DNA of 7,623 nucleotides from an uncultured Duncaniella sp. (GTDB lineage Bacteria > Bacteroidota > Bacteroidia > Bacteroidales > Muribaculaceae), in contig CAJUKP010000049.1 of the NCBI GenBank assembly GCA_910587165.1, positions 1-7,623 of the forward strand, given 5' to 3'. Below, piece after piece: positions 6,387 to 7,623 of the stretch; positions within the stretch are counted from its first letter, which is position 1, and each line of letters opens with the position of its first letter. A model generated the notes under the pieces. That model ran no database searches. It was not told the origin of the DNA and saw only the letters and a list, made by a program, of their open reading frames with translations. A program made the translations under genes and the position numbers.

Positions 6387-7520
6387 TTAAAGCTTATAGA
6401 CCTCTGTCCCGGCAAGCAGGAAGCAGCCTGTGCCGTAGTCATCGAAGTCCGGTTTGGAATCAAAGGTCACCGGTTGTCCGTCCGAAGGTTGCTTGCCGGT
6501 GCCTTGCACATAGCCCAATGTCCCGTCCGGGCGCACGGTTTCATTCACCATTGCATTCCATGCCTTGGCTATAACCGGAAGATAGGTCCGTCTGTCGAGG
6601 AGCCCGTTTCGTACACCCCATGCCATACCATAGACAAAGAGTGCGGTACCGGTAAGTTCCTTCCCGCCATAGTCCGATTCATCGAGTAGGTTCACGTTCC
6701 AGAAACCGTCCTCACGCTGGCATTTGCGCAAAGCCTCGCACATCTGTTTGAGGTCATTCTCATAGGCAGATCGCCATGGGTCATCAGGCTGAGCCTCATC
6801 AAGCACTCTTACAAGTGCCGCTAACACCCAGCCATTGCCACGTGACCAATAGCAGTTTGTTCCGTTGGGTGACTTGTATGGAGGAACGAAATCGGCATCT
6901 CTCCACCACAGTCCCTCCTTGGAGTTGAACAGTCCTCCTCCAATGGAGTCGCGTGTGGTTACATACATTTTGCGGGCTTTGTCGGCATATCGTCTGTCTC
7001 CTGTCTCGGATGTCATCTTGGCAAGAATCGGCATACCCATCTGTATGGCATCAATCCATGTCCAGTCGCCGGTCTGTGGTGTGTTGACAAGCATATTCAT
7101 TGTGCCCTTCGTTTTTGTGAGGCGTTTGGGCTCCGGGCAGAGGCGATAGAGATCTATATATGTCTGCGCGCAACAATAGTTGTCGGCATTGCGCGTAGTG
7201 GTCACATCACCTTTCATTCCCCAGTGGAATCCTTCAGCCCAATCGGTGGCATAATCAAGCAGACGGTTGTCAGGATATATGGAATGAAGCGCCATCAACC
7301 CCTCGAAGTAGACAGCTCTCGTCCATATATTCGCATCGTAGACCTTTTTTCTCGAATAGTACGGGATAGGCTGCAATGGATCCGGATGATTTTTCAGATA
7401 CTTGTCGTTTACCCTTATAAGGGTTTTAAGTGTCTCCTCGCGCTGCGGAAGCCTATCCGCCGCGATGACCACGCCGCCGAAAAGCAGCACGGTTAGAAAT
7501 ATGCACGATAAATTTTTCAT
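6387..7520 (-). CDS. Secreted GH105 (GH88/105) unsaturated rhamnogalacturonyl/uronyl hydrolase
   Basis: With ATG at 7520 the product has 377 residues and opens with a clear signal peptide (basic MKN, hydrophobic core about 5-18, cleavage likely after A20 or A21), so it is exported. The body is an (alpha/alpha)6-barrel of the YteR/RhiN type: NIWTRAVYFEGL (64-75), DNYCCAQTYIDLY (113-125), WTWIDAIQMGMP (153-164), WSRGNGW (225-231), REDGFWN (269-275) and ELTGTALFVYGMAWGVRNG (288-306). D157 is the likely counterpart of the catalytic Asp of YteR. The family removes unsaturated uronic acids from oligosaccharides left by polysaccharide lyases, such as pectic rhamnogalacturonan. The longer frame from an ATG at 7610 is rejected because it runs through a terminator and a tRNA gene. 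No SusC/D, lyase or regulator gene is nearby, so it is not in an evident utilisation locus here. Exact substrate is uncertain. Confidence 0.9.
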   Translation of the reverse strand: MKNLSCIFLTVLLFGGVVIAADRLPQREETLKTLIRVNDKYLKNHPDPLQPIPYYSRKKVYDANIWTRAVYFEGLMALHSIYPDNRLLDYATDWAEGFHWGMKGDVTTTRNADNYCCAQTYIDLYRLCPEPKRLTKTKGTMNMLVNTPQTGDWTWIDAIQMGMPILAKMTSETGDRRYADKARKMYVTTRDSIGGGLFNSKEGLWWRDADFVPPYKSPNGTNCYWSRGNGWVLAALVRVLDEAQPDDPWRSAYENDLKQMCEALRKCQREDGFWNVNLLDESDYGGKELTGTALFVYGMAWGVRNGLLDRRTYLPVIAKAWNAMVNETVRPDGTLGYVQGTGKQPSDGQPVTFDSKPDFDDYGTGCFLLAGTEVYKL

Positions 7521-7526
7521 AGATAC

Positions 7527-7557
7527 AAAAAGAAACGCCCTGAGTGTGAGCGTTTCT
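7527..7557 (-). terminator. Intrinsic terminator of the tRNA-Gln gene
   Basis: Read on the minus strand, AGAAACGC (7557-7550) pairs perfectly with GCGTTTCT (7538-7531) across an 11-nt loop, and the T-run extends to 7527. An 8-bp stem followed by U residues is a standard Rho-independent terminator. It starts 15 nt after the tRNA 3' end. Its T-run ends only 6 nt before the GH105 start codon. Confidence 0.9.
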
Positions 7558-7571
7558 GTATTAGTGGGTTG

Positions 7572-7623
7572 TTGTCTTACCTGGATTCGAACCAAGACAG
7601 GCAGAACCAAAAACTGCAGTGCT
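7572..7623 (-). tRNA. tRNA-Gln(TTG), 5' part cut by window edge
   Basis: The last 52 nt hold the 3' part of a tRNA on the minus strand. The T arm is CTTGG-TTCGAAT-CCAGG (7596-7580), the variable loop is CTGT, and the anticodon arm is GCAGT-TTTTGGT-TCTGC (7617-7601). The anticodon TTG (7610-7608) reads CAA/CAG codons. The acceptor strand TAAGACA (7579-7573) is followed by discriminator A at 7572 and then CAA, so CCA is not encoded. The D arm and the 5' acceptor strand, expected to be TGTCTTA, lie beyond the edge. The 31:39 pair at the base of the anticodon loop is T-T. The mature UUG anticodon has a U34 of the class that MnmE/MnmG modify. Confidence 0.94.

Noticed and set aside
6324..6689. 121-codon plus-strand frame beginning beside the large palindrome
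   Set aside because: Its first residues are the palindrome itself and the rest is antisense to the conserved C-terminal half of the GH105 gene.
7521..7610. N-terminal extension of the GH105 frame to an ATG at 7610
   Set aside because: The 30 extra residues are the translation of tRNA-Gln and its terminator, and they would bury the clear signal peptide that starts at the ATG at 7520.

Overview
The window looks like chromosomal DNA from a gut-type member of the Bacteroidales. The support is a Bacteroides-like EF-G paralogue, Bacteroidota-style -33/-7 promoter boxes (TTG ... TAnnTTTG), the absence of clear Shine-Dalgarno sites, an FdtA-family sugar isomerase, and a GH105 polysaccharide-degrading enzyme with a signal peptide. 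A Muribaculaceae-like source is possible, but the sequence alone does not prove it.

Left half, minus strand (3802 down to the left edge): four tightly packed genes that look like one operon. The order is an FdtA/QdtA-type dTDP-3,4-ketohexose isomerase, a DegT-family sugar aminotransferase, a membrane-anchored DRGH-type DNA/RNA nuclease, and the tRNA-modifying GTPase MnmE, which is cut by the edge only at its last codons. The junctions are a 2-bp gap, a 4-bp overlap (GTGA) and a 20-bp overlap. The first two proteins should act in sequence to make a dTDP-3-amino-3,6-dideoxyhexose for a surface glycan. The other two have no obvious link to that pathway.

Middle: a divergent control region (3803-4091) carries a promoter for the minus-strand operon, two palindromes, a candidate plus-strand promoter and a nested stem-loop leader. 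The leader precedes a 719-residue EF-G paralogue (fusA2 type). Its GTPase centre is degenerate: the catalytic His of the DxPGH motif is Ala and NKxD is NQxD. Its ribosome-contacting domain IV tip is kept, and domain IV carries an insertion of about 26 residues. This matches what I recall of Bacteroides EF-G2, reported as a starvation-induced translocase that works without GTP hydrolysis. It is the most interesting element in the window.

Right: a convergent gap (6252-6386) with a 30-bp perfect GC-rich palindrome, then on the minus strand a secreted GH105 unsaturated glucuronyl/galacturonyl hydrolase. Upstream of it are a strong intrinsic terminator and a tRNA-Gln(TTG) gene cut by the right edge. 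Three loci concern translation (mnmE, fusA2 and tRNA-Gln). tRNA-Gln(UUG) belongs to the class of tRNAs modified by MnmE/MnmG at U34, though nothing in the sequence ties the loci into one system. I found no CRISPR array, insertion sequence or phage gene.
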